DNA of 64,000 nucleotides from Scytalidium lignicola (lineage: Eukaryota > Ascomycota > Leotiomycetes), in the NCBI GenBank assembly GCA_002812745.2, contig NCSJ02000230.1, positions 1 through 64,000 on the forward strand, read 5' to 3'. The translations under genes were made by a program, and so were the position numbers. The notes beneath the pieces are model-generated. The model was not told where the DNA came from, made no database searches, and was given only the letters and a program-made list of their open reading frames with translations. Positions within the stretch are counted from its first letter, which is position 1, and every line of letters begins with the position of its first letter. Positions 1 through 10,184 of this stretch are shown here, piece by piece.

Positions 1-152
1 TATAGAAATTATCTCTAATATTATATTTAAAGACTTTTATTTAAGTCACGAACTCAATTCTCTTTTGTCGTTCAAATTTCTGATTTTGTTTTTTTATCTT
101 ATTTTCAATTCAAATAAAAAANGATACAGTCCTTAAAAATATTCTTAACCAG

Positions 153-297
153 ATCTGAATCCATATATAAAACTTGTGAAGTGAATGGTTTCAAGACATG
201 GTTGGAAGTTGAGCAACGACAAAGGGAAATGGATGATGGCAGCATTGAAAAATTAGAAAAGGACGGCACTCTAAGCACGCCTGCTGACTTTCAATAA
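153..297 (+). CDS. Partial gene, last exon of unknown protein
   Basis: A protein-like reading frame of about 47 codons follows a plausible 3' splice site (CTTAACCAG ending at 152) and closes with TAA at 295-297. The translation is polar and charged (it contains KTWLEVEQRQREMDD and ends TPADFQ), unlike the AT-rich sequence before it, which looks intronic. Earlier exons would lie beyond the left edge. I do not recognise the family. It could be chance, since the exon is short and rests on one inferred acceptor. Confidence 0.35.
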
Positions 298-832
298 ACA
301 AGAGCACTGTTCCATGTGTCCGGGTGAGATATATGTGATACAACCGTCAATTTGGCTACGTCATGGCGAGAAAAATGCTCTAAATAATATTATTTCTCGA
401 CCGAATGGTGACACGAGGGCCGCAATACAAAATAATGCCCACTAGTTTGCCTATTAATGATGGGATTGACTTTAAAACGAACCTAGTGCGTGGGCAAAGT
501 TGATTGGCATTACAGGTCACTGTCATATTATCAGACTTCTCGTTACTTGACGCCAAGATCAGACTTGGTACTTACTCTTCCCCCAAGCTAACGGGAATCT
601 TCGAGACTACTAGGCGTTAATATTGTAAGCTTGCCTGAACAGCTACGACACTCGCCTTTCAAGATACACCGTGGGGCAAGGCATTATTGGAGAAGCGTGT
701 TTACAGTTAGTTGAAGCTACGTCGGGATGGAATGGCAAACCCGAGCTCGAGAATCGAATACAGTATGTGGCTCTCCACTCAACATATTGTTCAAAAATAC
801 CTAACTATTGCGCTCTGACCTGAACACACAGT
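298..832. other. Intergenic, no gene seen
   Basis: No convincing reading frame on either strand. It separates the 3' ends of two convergent genes and should hold their terminators. Composition is mixed, without the extreme AT bias of the transposon blocks. Confidence 0.5.
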
Positions 833-2583
833 CTACTGAGACACAACCCTTTTTGTATCTAGTCTCTTGTATGTACCTCCCTCGTTGTCAAAGGTAAAAT
901 TAAGAACAACAGCATTTGATTCAACATTATTAACCTCTGGAGGCTGATCCTTCTCATCTAGGCCTGGTTTTATAGACTCGACGGTACTGGGTCCACCGAG
1001 TATAACAGTCCGCACGTCTGAGTCCTTGCGCACAATACGTACTGCGTCCGGCCAACCTAAACTTTGAGATATGTCATTGGGATACGCCGGTTGGTTCATT
1101 TGGTCCACCAAAGAAATCATGTTTGAAATGCACGAATCAGGAAAGATAGACAAATATAAAGAGGCTTTCTGAGCTAGAGCCAGAAGTTCTTCCGTACATT
1201 GATGACGGAATTTGGCGAAAATAATCCGTTGTTGAGGTGTGCAACTAGGTGCTTTAGATGCATAGTACAGGAATTCCGAAACATGACATGCAAGTCGCGC
1301 CCTGAAGTTGTTTTGGAATATGTAAACACCCATATAAAGTATGTCCAATTTTAATGGTGCTAATGGAACTTCTATCACAATATCTGTAATAGCCTTTTCA
1401 TTAGATAACGGATAAGTTGCTTTTTCCACTCCATCCAGGTCTTGCAAAATCGACGGTGAACTAGAGAGTAACTTCTTAAGGTCTCCTGCATTGATTAACC
1501 TTCGAATATCACTACAAATCTTGGTACAATGATAGGCGAAAATACATGATCGAAGCTCTATATATTCGTCTGGCTCGCAATATGTGTAAATATCTCTAAT
1601 CCAGGTGGAGGACTCTTTAAGGTAGTCTTGACCGGTCACAAGGGCTTGCGTTTGCTAGTGTAAAGGTTATCTGTTAAAAAAAAAAANTAAAAATATAGAT
1701 CTTAACAGTTAAACTTACCAGAGTAGTATAAATAAGCCAGAACATAGATCTGGTATCATTCGTAGCAAATTGTTCGTGGCCCCGGAGACTAAGCAACTTT
1801 GCCAATGCTTGGCAATGGGCATTCCATCCCGAAGACCCCGTTACAGAATCGACATCTTCGCGTATATTTACGAGAAGCTTGATAGCAAAGGAATGTCAGT
1901 GAAACAAATAACTAATACTCTTTAAGACTTCTTACCTCATATAGGCCTAAAAGCCAGATGCCTAATAAGGTGTTATCGCTCTTGTATTGATTAGAATCTC
2001 GAAGAGTTGACTTCACCACTGCAAGTGCGGCTCTATACGTCTTCACCCGATCAGACACAGTTTTGAAACAAGGATACATATTAGCTCTGTAAGCACATCC
2101 GATAGCGTTACAGGCCTGGTAAAGAACGGACCCTTTTTCCGCTTTGGAGGCAATACGAGGAATGACGTAAAGGCAGTCCACCAAGTTAAAAGAAAACCTT
2201 TGCATAACTAGGGGCATAAATTGGTCATCCCAGGATGCTACCAACGAATACCGTAATGGGAAGCGGCTTGCAGACGAAAATAGATGCCCACCAGTTAAAT
2301 CCGAGACATCTGCATTCGCGTGTGCCGCCTGTCGAGAGTGAGCCTCAATCAAGGCATGCGAATCGCTTTCTTGGCTACTTTTTTTGCGACGGTCTTTGCC
2401 AATATTCGACTTAAACGAAGAGACATTCTCCACGTGGAAACACACATCCAATCCATCACGATATCCTGGGCAACTATGTCCCCTTTTCAGGCACCGGCCA
2501 CACTCAGGACGTGTGAGGTCGCATTTCACTCGTCGTTTTCGGCACATATGGCAGTCACGGCTAGGACGACCTACGTTAGGCAT
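833..2583 (-). CDS. Zn2Cys6 (C6 zinc cluster) transcription factor
   Basis: A fungal DNA-binding regulator expected in the nucleus. Exons on the minus strand are 2583-1936, 1877-1719 and 1654-833; introns of 58 and 64 nt have GTAAG donors and AAG/TAG acceptors, and phases join without a stop (542 aa). The N-terminus has the binuclear cluster C11-x2-C14-x6-C21-x6-C28-x2-C31-x6-C38 after a GRPS basic lead, followed by PGYRDGLDVCF, the usual linker of this subfamily. The middle exon encodes SSGWNAHCQALAKLLSLRG, matching the fungal transcription factor domain that follows the zinc cluster in this group, and the last exon is its helical remainder. The target pathway cannot be told from the sequence; no biosynthetic cluster is adjacent. 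The start is the ATG just ahead of the cluster. The gene looks intact although it borders the RIP-affected block. Confidence 0.9.
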
Positions 2584-3240
2584 TTGGCTGTGGGTCGATC
2601 GGGTTAACTGGAAAGAGTAGTGGCGGCCAAGAGTTGATCCCTAATATGGTAACGGATTCGAAATGCAGTCCAGAGTGATAAGATTGGTAAGATCATTACT
2701 TAAGTCTAAGTTTTGGCGAAATGGCGCGCCTTGGAGATGGAATCAGCTTTTAATGCGCACTTACCACCCTTGCTGCTTTGAATGTCTATTTATAGATTAC
2801 AAATACTTTTTCTTAAGGTGAGGCTGAGAATCTGCCAAGATCGCCGCTTTAGGAAATCCATTCGATGCTAATAAAATAAAGACCACCAATCAGCGCTCAA
2901 GAGCAACTGGCCCTACAACATGTTGTGATTTTGAAATGACCAATCAGCGATCAAATAAGGTCTAATCTAGTTATAGGGCAGTGTTGCCTTAAGCACCAGG
3001 GTTGGAAAAGTCCAAATCGCTGTATAGAAGACTCCGCTTCGCTGTATAAAATCCTTAGATGGTTCCTTTCAACTACTCAAAGAGTCTCTCTAACCTCTTG
3101 AACATTTTTAACCACGCAATATTGTGTAGTCTAATTTGATTGCCACATTTAACATCTCGCAATATTTTCCCCGTCTTATTATATATATATGCCTTCCCCC
3201 CNTTCCGGTCATTGCCTGCGGCAGCGGCAGCCCACAGATC
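2584..3240. other. Divergent intergenic region between regulator and small gene
   Basis: No ORF of substance. It is the shared upstream region of two divergent genes and includes a repeated CCAAT motif annotated separately and a short TA run (about 3180-3190) just before the small gene. An N at 3202 interrupts a C run. Confidence 0.5.
2886..2944. promoter_or_regulatory. Two CCAAT boxes inside a repeated ACCAATCAGCG motif
   Basis: ACCAATCAGCG occurs twice, with CCAAT at 2886-2890 and 2940-2944, 54 bp apart in the same orientation and about 300-350 bp upstream of both divergent genes. CCAAT is the target of the fungal Hap/CBC complex. A regulatory role is inferred only from the exact 11-mer duplication and position. 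Confidence 0.35.
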
Positions 3241-3702
3241 ATGTCCGCTGTTGCACCCCTTTACCTGCCAGAGTATGAAAGTGAGTATTTCCAAGAAAAT
3301 ATATCGTTTTTTCCTCCCTCCAATATTAATATATTGGTTTTTGTGCAATAATCAGTCATCCACAACGTCACTAGCAACGCCTCAGGAGCAGTTGAGATCC
3401 CCTTTGTTCTACAAGGCCAAGCTCCACCTGCCGGTGAAACCCCCAACCGTGGCACACAGAACTACTCGAAGCCGGCAGTTGCGGTTTTCACAGGAGCCCT
3501 CTATGGTGATGCCGAAATTGAGGAGATGCGGGAGGCTTGTAAGGGGGAAAGTACAGTGCCGTGGTTAAGGATGGATATGAGCGTATCGCGACCGCCACTG
3601 GGGCCAGGGTATGGGGAGCATGTTGTAAAGAGGGTTAAGGCATGTATGAAGAGGATTGAGGCAGAGGGGAAACTAGGAGAAGATGAGGTCTGGTTTTACT
3701 AA
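3241..3702 (+). CDS. Small conserved hypothetical protein (128 aa)
   Basis: Two exons, 3241-3280 and 3356-3702; the 75-nt intron has a GTGAGT donor and an ATCAG acceptor, and the phase joins cleanly. The tiny first exon gives MSAVAPLYLPEYE. The second exon is open for 115 codons and ends GEDEVWFY. Segments such as PAVAVFTGALYGDAEIEEMR, VPWLRMDMS and PPLGPGYGEHVVKRVKACM look like a conserved core I associate with short fungal proteins of unknown function. No signal peptide or membrane segment is visible. The upstream reading frame is open before the ATG up to an N, so a further 5' exon is possible. Codon use and GC content are normal although AT-rich repeat DNA begins directly after the stop. 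Confidence 0.65.
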
Positions 3703-4286
3703 TACAATAGGTGAAAAGTCTGCCACACTATAGTCCTACTTAGCAATCTCCGAGCTCGAATCACGGTTAAATCTAAGATGGTGAAGATTTTAGTAAGGAT
3801 GGATAATATAAAACTTCAGTAGTAATAACTGCGTTATCTTGTCGTGATTTTTTTCTAAGTAACATAAAGAGTTGTGCTATAAGGTTAAGGGGTCAGTTTA
3901 TATTGTATTTCTAGCTACAACTACTGTATATATTAAAGCAGTAGTTCAAAGGCTTAATGCAATAACATTACATGAACTCCTCCATGCTTATATCTTTATT
4001 TTATAATCCCTTCTAAGCTTATTATTCTGTCTTTAAGATACACTTAATTGTATGATTAGTATACAAAGACAAACTATTATTGATCATGACTTATCCATAG
4101 TATTCTAATAACTAAAGGATAAATAATTATAATCAGTTAAGTCTAAACTTATACTTTTCCATATCTTTACCTTGAAGATGAAGTTCAACAAAGACAACAT
4201 GTAGTATACTTTGTAAGTTGTTTAACAAAAACCCTTTACAACCCCTTGTCAAAGACTTTCTCATAATCTATATCTTATACAATAAG
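3703..4286. other. AT-rich, probably RIP-degraded DNA
   Basis: Composition drops abruptly to high AT with many TA dinucleotides and stops in all frames. It may be the decayed internal part of the element whose LTR follows, but I could not read a protein domain in it. Confidence 0.4.
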
Positions 4287-4506
4287 TGTTAAGCTAATAC
4301 GCTAATCGGAGTATGACTCCTCTTAGAGTATAGTAGCAATATAAGGGAAGTAAGGCGTAGGGGGAACAGGAGCTCAATTGACTTAACCAAGTTAACTCTA
4401 GAACTACGTTACTTGACCTCCTGGCTACGCGTTATATAGATCACGTGATCACGTGATCTAGGAACGCGAGGTCACAGGATTTCCCCTGCACCTTATTTTC
4501 TCAACA
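4287..4506. repeat. Putative solo LTR (220 bp)
   Basis: The segment begins TGTTAAGCTAATACGC and ends TTTTCTCAACA, the TG...CA termini of an LTR, and is less AT-rich than its flanks. It contains a perfect palindrome at 4437-4460 with two CACGTG cores. No second copy is present in the window, so the LTR assignment rests on termini and size only. Confidence 0.45.
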
Positions 4507-5049
4507 TATTATTACTTAATTCTTAAATTCAAATTAATTAAGTTATATTCTTAATATTAACATTAGTTAACTAAACATTAAAATAATTAATGTATAAAAN
4601 AAGAGAATAAAGTTTATCTTCTTAAAAAAAAACATCAAAACAACAAGATTAAGTAATAAACTAGACTAAGTAAAGATAAGACTATATAAAATTAAAGAAG
4701 TTTATAAACCTTTAATATATAAATTGAAATTACCAATAACAATTAAGATATACCTTGTTTTCCATGTTTTACTTCTTAAACTAATATCTAAGAACACTTA
4801 AACATTAATGTTAAAAGAAGTTGATCTAAAAAGGGAATATAAAGTTGAGAAAATCATTAACTATAAGATGTATTATAAAAAAATTACAATACTTGATTAA
4901 ATAGATAAAATATCCAAAGAGTAAGAATAAATAAAAACCTACTTTTAATCTTATAAGCTATAAGGAGTTATTGAAGGTATATCATTAAACTTATCTTAAA
5001 ATGGATTTCCAAGTAATAGAATTACAAGGTTAAAGAAGAAGAGATTAAC

Positions 5050-5610
5050 AACAAAGGAAGAAGTTATACTTAAGTTGGCAAAATGCAACTCTAGAGATTA
5101 TAAGGAATCCTGTTTCTCTTGCTTCTCTTTCTCTTCTATAGTGTCTAGCTTGTCAAGGGTCTTTAGCTTATAACAGAGCATTTTATTAACATGCTTCTGA
5201 AGGAAGTTTCACTGCTTACAAAGCTAAGCAAGGCAAGTTACCTTTTCAATCATTTCTTAGGAGATAAAGGCTAAAGCTTATATGGTTTTCTCCTTCTTCT
5301 CATCTAGACATGTCTTTTCTCTTCGATAAACATCCTAAGAGGAAACAAGCAAATCGTCACAATCATACCTTTGCTTATGCTAAGCATACTTGTTATACTT
5401 ACTTGAATCAGAGATTATTTTACAGGTCTTGTTGTTTTACTGACAAAAAGAATAAGAAGACATTTCAATACCATTATCCTTAATATAATCTTCTAGACCT
5501 AACCTTTCTTTGTATTTCCTTGATCTTCCTTTTTCTTCTAGAACAACGTCAACAGAATACAAGTGTTTTGGTAGTATGATGAAAGCAGAGAATAGATTAA
5601 TGAACAACAA
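5050..5610 (-). pseudogene. Relic of the Gypsy antisense Cys/coiled-coil ORF
   Basis: Reading the minus strand of the segment between the chromodomain and LTR gives a frame with stops but a pattern like the antisense ORF of the full element: MSSYSFC, then NNKTC, then SDSSKYNKY and RYD, against MDPYSYC, NRKC, SKSSRYSEC and SYD in the full copy. Nucleotide identity is low here, so shared protein spacing is notable. Several stops have replaced likely Gln or Trp codons, consistent with RIP. Confidence 0.5.
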
Positions 5611-5666
5611 GATTGTTCATGACAATAGTTAAGTGTTAAGGTAATGTTAGTGCAGAAAGGGGATAA

Positions 5667-6020
5667 TATTATGGGTTTTACCTAACAAGCTGATTGGTGT
5701 AGGCCTGAGGCTTGATACATGACAGAATGTATACAGAGAACCTAGCAATCACATGACTAAGACCTGGGGGACTTAGGGGGGTCTAAGGGCTTTATAGACT
5801 TGAGGGACCTGGGGAGGTCTAAGAGGTCCAGTTGGATCTCATTATCTATATAAGCACACTGTAAGAACATGAGAGTAGACTCCTTGTGTTCAACTTAAAT
5901 ACATTACTAGATCCTACCCTTGACTTAGTTGCTTGCTTGTGTGTCACATGTTTCCGTTGTCCCTGAATATCTACCTTACCCTTGGCTATCCAGTGACCTG
6001 GATGGCGTAGTTTTGTAACA
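5667..6020 (+). repeat. Gypsy-A 3' LTR, decayed copy (354 bp)
   Basis: Starts TATTATGGG (TGTTA changed by a G-to-A) after a polypurine tract and ends TTTTGTAACA. It shares long blocks with the LTRs at 14202-14548 and 20982-21324, for example AAGCTGATTGGTGTAGGCCT and TATATAAGCACA. Confidence 0.85.
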
Positions 6021-6699
6021 TTATACCAGGTTAAATTGCTTTTAAAATCATGGTTAATAGCTTTTTAAGCATGTAATCNTTTTTTGATCTTTTTCCTTTG
6101 GTTGATTTCTTTTTACAAGGCAATCAGAGCAATAACGTTCTCATGGGCGTCTAATAAGGTAAACCTTTCCTTAAGAGTCTTATCTAAAATGGACTTCATC
6201 AGAAAATCGAACATACTACTAATCTTCTAGTTCTGAATACNTTTTTTAACATTATACGTGAATATTCTACTTGCTTTTCAGCTAGTTTAAATGCTATATA
6301 AGCTCTAGTACAAGCAATACACATGCGGAAGTTTAAATCCTTCACAGCATGTTAAACTGTTTTGCCAGAAACGTCGATATTTAAATTAGCTGCAGCAGGA
6401 AGTCCTTTCTAAGAAACTGTACAACCATCAAAGTTATTTGATTCGATAAAATGCTCGATAACAGTTAAATCCTCATTTATAAGCTTCTTTTTTGCTCCTC
6501 TAGTCTCAGGAAGGGCTGAATGGAAAGTGCACGCATCCAATTCTCGTGATTCTTGGAGAGCTTTCCAACCACTGGTTTTACCGACTTCATAGAATCGAAA
6601 TACATCTCTGTGGTTGTAATTAACCCCCTTTGCATCAAGAAAATCGCAAGTGCCTTGAATTCTAGCCTTTTTGGGAGTTCTGTGATGTTGAAACCCCAT
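6021..6699 (-). pseudogene. Tc1/mariner-type transposase, N-terminal half, interrupted
   Basis: The frame opens at ATG 6699 with MGFQHHRTPKKARIQGTCDF and runs through a helix-turn-helix type DNA-binding region (HRDVFRFYEVGKTSGWKAL) and LPETRGAKKKL, the style of fungal Tc1-like transposases. Beyond the first stop (near 6409) the same protein can still be followed with scattered stops: DVSGKTV, DLNFRMCIACTRAY, FSDEVHF (start of the catalytic region) and RYCSDCLVK, then FKSNLTWYN. There the homology ends exactly at 6021, the right end of the Gypsy-A LTR, so the retroelement inserted in this gene. The C-terminal catalytic half is not in the window. Dead by RIP stops and by insertion. Confidence 0.75.
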
Positions 6700-7071
6700 T
6701 GTTTTAATTAAATTGAGCTATAATTGAGTTGAAAGTGGGTGGTTTAGAAGTGGGAAGTATGGTGTGGGTAATATGGCCATATGACGTTATAGCCTACTGT
6801 AGCCGGTTCGCCTTTTTTTGTCTCCTGCGTGGTACGGTAGCAATCTAAGTGGGCTAAGGTGAGGTTCTATTATTGATAAGTCCTAGCCAAGAACTTGTCT
6901 CACAGGTAGATTTCGGTGGGGCGTAATCAGGGGTGCATAGCAATGATCACTGCGGAGAATACGGAGTAGACCCTTACTAATCAAAATTTAGATGATGAGC
7001 TCGCCGTTACATCAAAGACTAGTAAAGGCCATAAGATGAGGAGAATGGCAAATAGAAAATTACGATCCCAA
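6700..7071. other. Flank of the transposase relic, no gene seen
   Basis: Contains the 5' flank of the transposase and, presumably, its terminal inverted repeat, which I could not define because the opposite end is absent. No ORF of note. Confidence 0.4.
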
Positions 7072-7989
7072 TTATTCTTTCTCTAAATAGCTGATTGCTT
7101 TGTCGAATGCATTAATCATCCCGTCGTACATAATATTGTAATCTTTGTACGTTCCCGTGAAGGGTGCCAGATCTCGACTGCGAAACAGAACATTCCTTAG
7201 CTCCTCGGCCAGATCCATAACATCATAAAACTCCGGAGAAAATTCTGCGATGACATGCTCAAATCCAACCATATGTCCCAGTTTCGTGTTGGCAATTTCC
7301 GCATATGTCCCGGTATACCAACCACGTAGTATGCTTGTCCTCGTTGGTCTCACCCGCTTGCCAAGCTTCGACTCACCCATGCCTTCGTAACCATAACGAA
7401 TGCACATCCATATGAAGACATAGAAAAAATATTCAAGATCATGTCGGTAAGTATGGCCCTTACCCTGGAGAACCTCGATTGCCATAAATTCCATGGTCCC
7501 AGTCCGATGACTAGCCCCACTCGGTGCAGTGTCCAGTTCCTTTGCCAGATCGAGATCGATCAGTCTTCCCCTCGGGTCGCCTTCGGCAGTAGGTTCGGTA
7601 ATAATGATATTGTTTTCAGAAACGTCTCGATGTAGTATCTTGCCGTCTACAAGAAGTGACTTGTGTCCCTCCTCGAGAATTCGCTGGTCGACCTCGCGAT
7701 GTGTCTGCTCGATCCCCCTCTGAGAAGCCGAGCTGGATCGAAATGGGGTGTCGAGGAAAGCGTTCTCGAAAGCAGTTCGGGGTGTGGCCGCTTTGGGTCT
7801 TGTCTGCGAAACAAGCTCGAACACAGCATTCCATATATCTATATCTGGTGCATTTTTGATGACTAGTTCGATCAAAGGAATCGTTGACTTGATATCAAAG
7901 TTGCTCGAAACAACTTTAGATCCAAGGTTNAAAAAGATCCGCGAGGAGAGGAGTGTTTGGATTGATTTGCGAGTGAAGGACTCGAGCAA
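7072..7989 (-). pseudogene. FunK1-type fungal protein kinase, internally deleted
   Basis: The frame (305 codons, no ATG at its start) ends in a kinase C-terminal half: catalytic loop HRDVSENN, metal-binding IDLDLAKE (D-L-D in place of DFG), GTMEFMAIEVLQGKGHTY activation segment and HDLEYFFYVFIW, all typical of fungal FunK1 kinases. Its first 105 residues match the separate N-terminal part of that family (ending DTPFRSSSASQRGIEQTHRE). In family members several hundred residues with the nucleotide-binding lobe separate these parts; here they are directly joined at about ILEEGHKSL. With no Gly loop or Lys this cannot be an active kinase. It overlaps the STAND fragment on the other strand around 7966-7989, pointing to a rearranged junction. 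An N lies in a homopolymer at 7930. Confidence 0.75.
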
Positions 7990-8520
7990 CTGGAAGGGTC
8001 TGAACTTGCTGCACTTGTTGGTTTGTCATTTGAGACAACGCAGACGGTTGTTGGCAAATGCGGCTCATTTCTAACAATCACTGAAGAAACGGTCTCTCTA
8101 ATCCACCAATCAGCTAAGGACTATCTAAAGGACAATTTCGAGTCGAGGATTCAGAAGGGTGCAGTTCTTCAAGGGCATATGGACATCTACAAGCGCTCAA
8201 TCGATATTATATCAACTCTGAAAAGAAACATCTACACCCTTACAGATTATGGGTTCCAACCAAAGGATCTAAAGCCACCTAATCCCGACCCATTAATTTC
8301 AATGCGATACCCCTGCCTATACTGGATTGACCATCTCTGCAACGCGAACGACCAAAGCCTTGATTTCAAGAAAGAGCTAGCGGATGACGGGACAATTTCG
8401 AAGTTCTTCAACGACCATTTTCTCCACTGGTTAGAGAGCTTATCTCTCCTAGGCGAACTTGCAGATAGTGTGCGATTAATAAGAAACCTTCTCGGCCAGG
8501 TATGCTTGCACCAGCTTTGA
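7966..8520 (+). pseudogene. NACHT/STAND (HET-E-like) ATPase fragment
   Basis: A continuous frame without a start codon encodes EGSELAALVGLSFE, VVGKCGSFLTI, VSLIHQSAKDYLKDNF, then DPLISMRYPCLYWIDHLC and FLHWLESLSLL, ending at TGA 8518-8520. This order is the segment after the NACHT ATPase core in fungal STAND proteins of the HET-E/NWD group, linking ATPase and repeat domains. The ATPase P-loop upstream and any WD40 or ankyrin repeats downstream are missing. Full proteins act in self/non-self recognition; this is an isolated internal fragment and presumably non-functional, though its frame has not yet decayed. Confidence 0.7.
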
Positions 8521-9077
8521 CTGCGTCCAAATGCTAAGTGTTACCAGCTACAATATGCCCCGCCTGACTCGTGGAAGGCTGTCAATGGGGAGGCCTCTGA
8601 GCCTGACCGTTCAGGCACTCTTTAGATTAGCCTAACACAATGCGGTATTGTCCTAATACCATTGGCTTGTATACTGTTACCACAGTTACACAATTGATTA
8701 ATTTGATTTTCTTTATGTGATATATATATATATTAGTTTTGTTCGTATTATTTGTTATGTAGGGATTGTATATTGTTATATTCTATTTTTTTTATTCTAN
8801 TTTTTTTATTCTATTTTTTTTATTCTATTTTTTTTTATTCTANTTTTTTTATTCTATTTTTTTTATTCTANTTTTTTTTATATATATATGTTTATCTTGA
8901 CTCTTTTATATTTTTTTTTACTTTACTTCAATTAATTAAAATAGACATTTTTTACGGCTGCTCGAGATCGGATTCTCTTTTATACTTTATAATTTTGTTT
9001 TCGGCTCACAGTTGCCAGATGGAGTCAGTTTCGAAATTTATTGAACATTAGTTTTAATTCTCATTACTCAATCATCC
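8521..9077. other. Non-coding, T-rich low-complexity region
   Basis: No supported gene. The apparent frames here are runs of Phe, Tyr, Leu and Ile read from a T-rich tandem repeat. It contains the 3' flank of the BTB gene. Confidence 0.6.
8778..8881. repeat. T-rich tandem repeat, about 14-16 bp unit
   Basis: About seven units of TATTCTATTTTTTTT with varying T-run lengths. Three N characters sit exactly at the start of T runs, so copy number and unit length are uncertain in the assembly. Confidence 0.85.
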
Positions 9078-9944
9078 TTAATCCGAGATTCCTTGCACAG
9101 ATTGTGGCTCCTCCCCGGTAGGGTGCAATCCCCCTTCTACAGTTGATGGCTCCTCTGGATGTTGTGCTTCCTCTTCGTTTCCCACAGGCTGTGCTTCCAC
9201 AGATGCCGGACTTTGATATTCATTAGAGAGTGACTGAGTGTGCCGTTCTGTGGGAAGTGCGCCCAAAGGATATGGGCATTTATTGGCATCTTCAAGCTTT
9301 ACACCAGGTATATCTCTGTGGTCGTGAAACCGGCATGGGCCTCCCCAGTTGATCGCGGTTTGTGTATGGCCAGTCTGTATATGTCTAAAATAATCCCAAC
9401 CTAGGTCCGAGTGTTTTTCGAAGACTGACTCCCATTCCAAGTAGTTATTGTGTTGTCTATGGGTCCTCCCAGAATTCGCGAAACTCCCAAAGCTAGGTGA
9501 GGCAGTGGGATCTGCAACTGGTAGTGCTAAGCTTATAGAACATAGCTGCCGGAGGATTGAGCCTGATGGCACCTCGTCATAGATCATAGAGATATTGTCC
9601 GGAGTGAGCTGCCACCGGCCACTGCCTAGTTCCGTGCGTAGAATATCCGAGGTTTGATTTTTCAAGTGGTAGATAATATATATCTCCGCAAATATAGCTA
9701 GATCAAGAATAGGTACCAAGCTTTTAAGGTTGACGCTTGGCTCGTAGGCATGCATCCAAATAAAAAAGTCTTCAAAGGTTGATATCTTTACATGTGGTAA
9801 TGGAATAACTCGTGTCCGAGATTCCTCAAGTCCGGATTGACACATATTTCCTAAGGGTAATGACCACTGCATTAAAAGGTCTTGCGGCACCTGAAATGGT
9901 ACTCGAGAGGGCTCAACGACAAAAGTAATGCGATCACTTTGCAT
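9078..9944 (-). CDS. BTB/POZ-domain protein
   Basis: Single exon of 288 aa from an ATG with no in-frame break. Residues about 5-130 fit the fungal BTB/POZ fold: a strand region ITFVVEPSRVPFQVPQDLL, a PLPHVKISTFEDFFIWMHAY segment and the helical part SLVPILDLAIFAEIYIIYHL. BTB domains mediate dimerisation or act as cullin-3 adaptors; no second domain is recognisable. The C-terminal third is polar, Glu/Gln/Pro-rich and probably disordered. It stands alone among transposon debris yet has normal GC content and no RIP stops, so it is either young in this place or protected by being single-copy. A specific partner cannot be inferred. Confidence 0.75.
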   Translation of the reverse strand: MQSDRITFVVEPSRVPFQVPQDLLMQWSLPLGNMCQSGLEESRTRVIPLPHVKISTFEDFFIWMHAYEPSVNLKSLVPILDLAIFAEIYIIYHLKNQTSDILRTELGSGRWQLTPDNISMIYDEVPSGSILRQLCSISLALPVADPTASPSFGSFANSGRTHRQHNNYLEWESVFEKHSDLGWDYFRHIQTGHTQTAINWGGPCRFHDHRDIPGVKLEDANKCPYPLGALPTERHTQSLSNEYQSPASVEAQPVGNEEEAQHPEEPSTVEGGLHPTGEEPQSVQGISD

Positions 9945-10184
9945 TGCCCTATTCAGCGGTCAGGAAGAAATGAAATTTGGGAGAGGGAATGAATGAATGA
10001 CCTGAGAAAAGAAGACCTTCGCAGACTTGTTTCTTTTGCATCTTGATCAATAAATGTCCGTTCGATGGCTATTCTCTTTTTTCTTTTTCATCATATTTGA
10101 GTAAGTACTTGGGCGTGGCCACAGGATAATAGAGGAAGATGCTAAGAAATTGAGAATGGGGCGACGTAGCAATTTACTGAAACC

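Larger units (their letters stand above)
4580..6020 (+). mobile_element. 5'-truncated, RIP-mutated Gypsy-A copy
   Basis: From about 4600 the sequence follows the 3' part of the full Gypsy-A element (19955 onward): end of the integrase region, chromodomain (about 4840-5000), the antisense-ORF segment, the polypurine tract GAAAGGGGATA at 5655-5665 and the 3' LTR (5667-6020). Many differences are C-to-T or G-to-A. The part between chromodomain and LTR is more diverged from the full element than RIP transitions alone explain, so this is a related subfamily, not a recent duplicate. Upstream gag and pol are missing. Confidence 0.75.

Noticed and set aside
2320..2620. Two overlapping plus-strand frames (95 and 78 codons)
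   Set aside because: They are antisense shadows of the first exon of the Zn2Cys6 regulator, whose zinc cluster is unmistakable.
8717..9051. Plus-strand frames rich in Phe, Tyr and Ile
   Set aside because: Read from a T-rich tandem repeat with Ns; no protein-like content.
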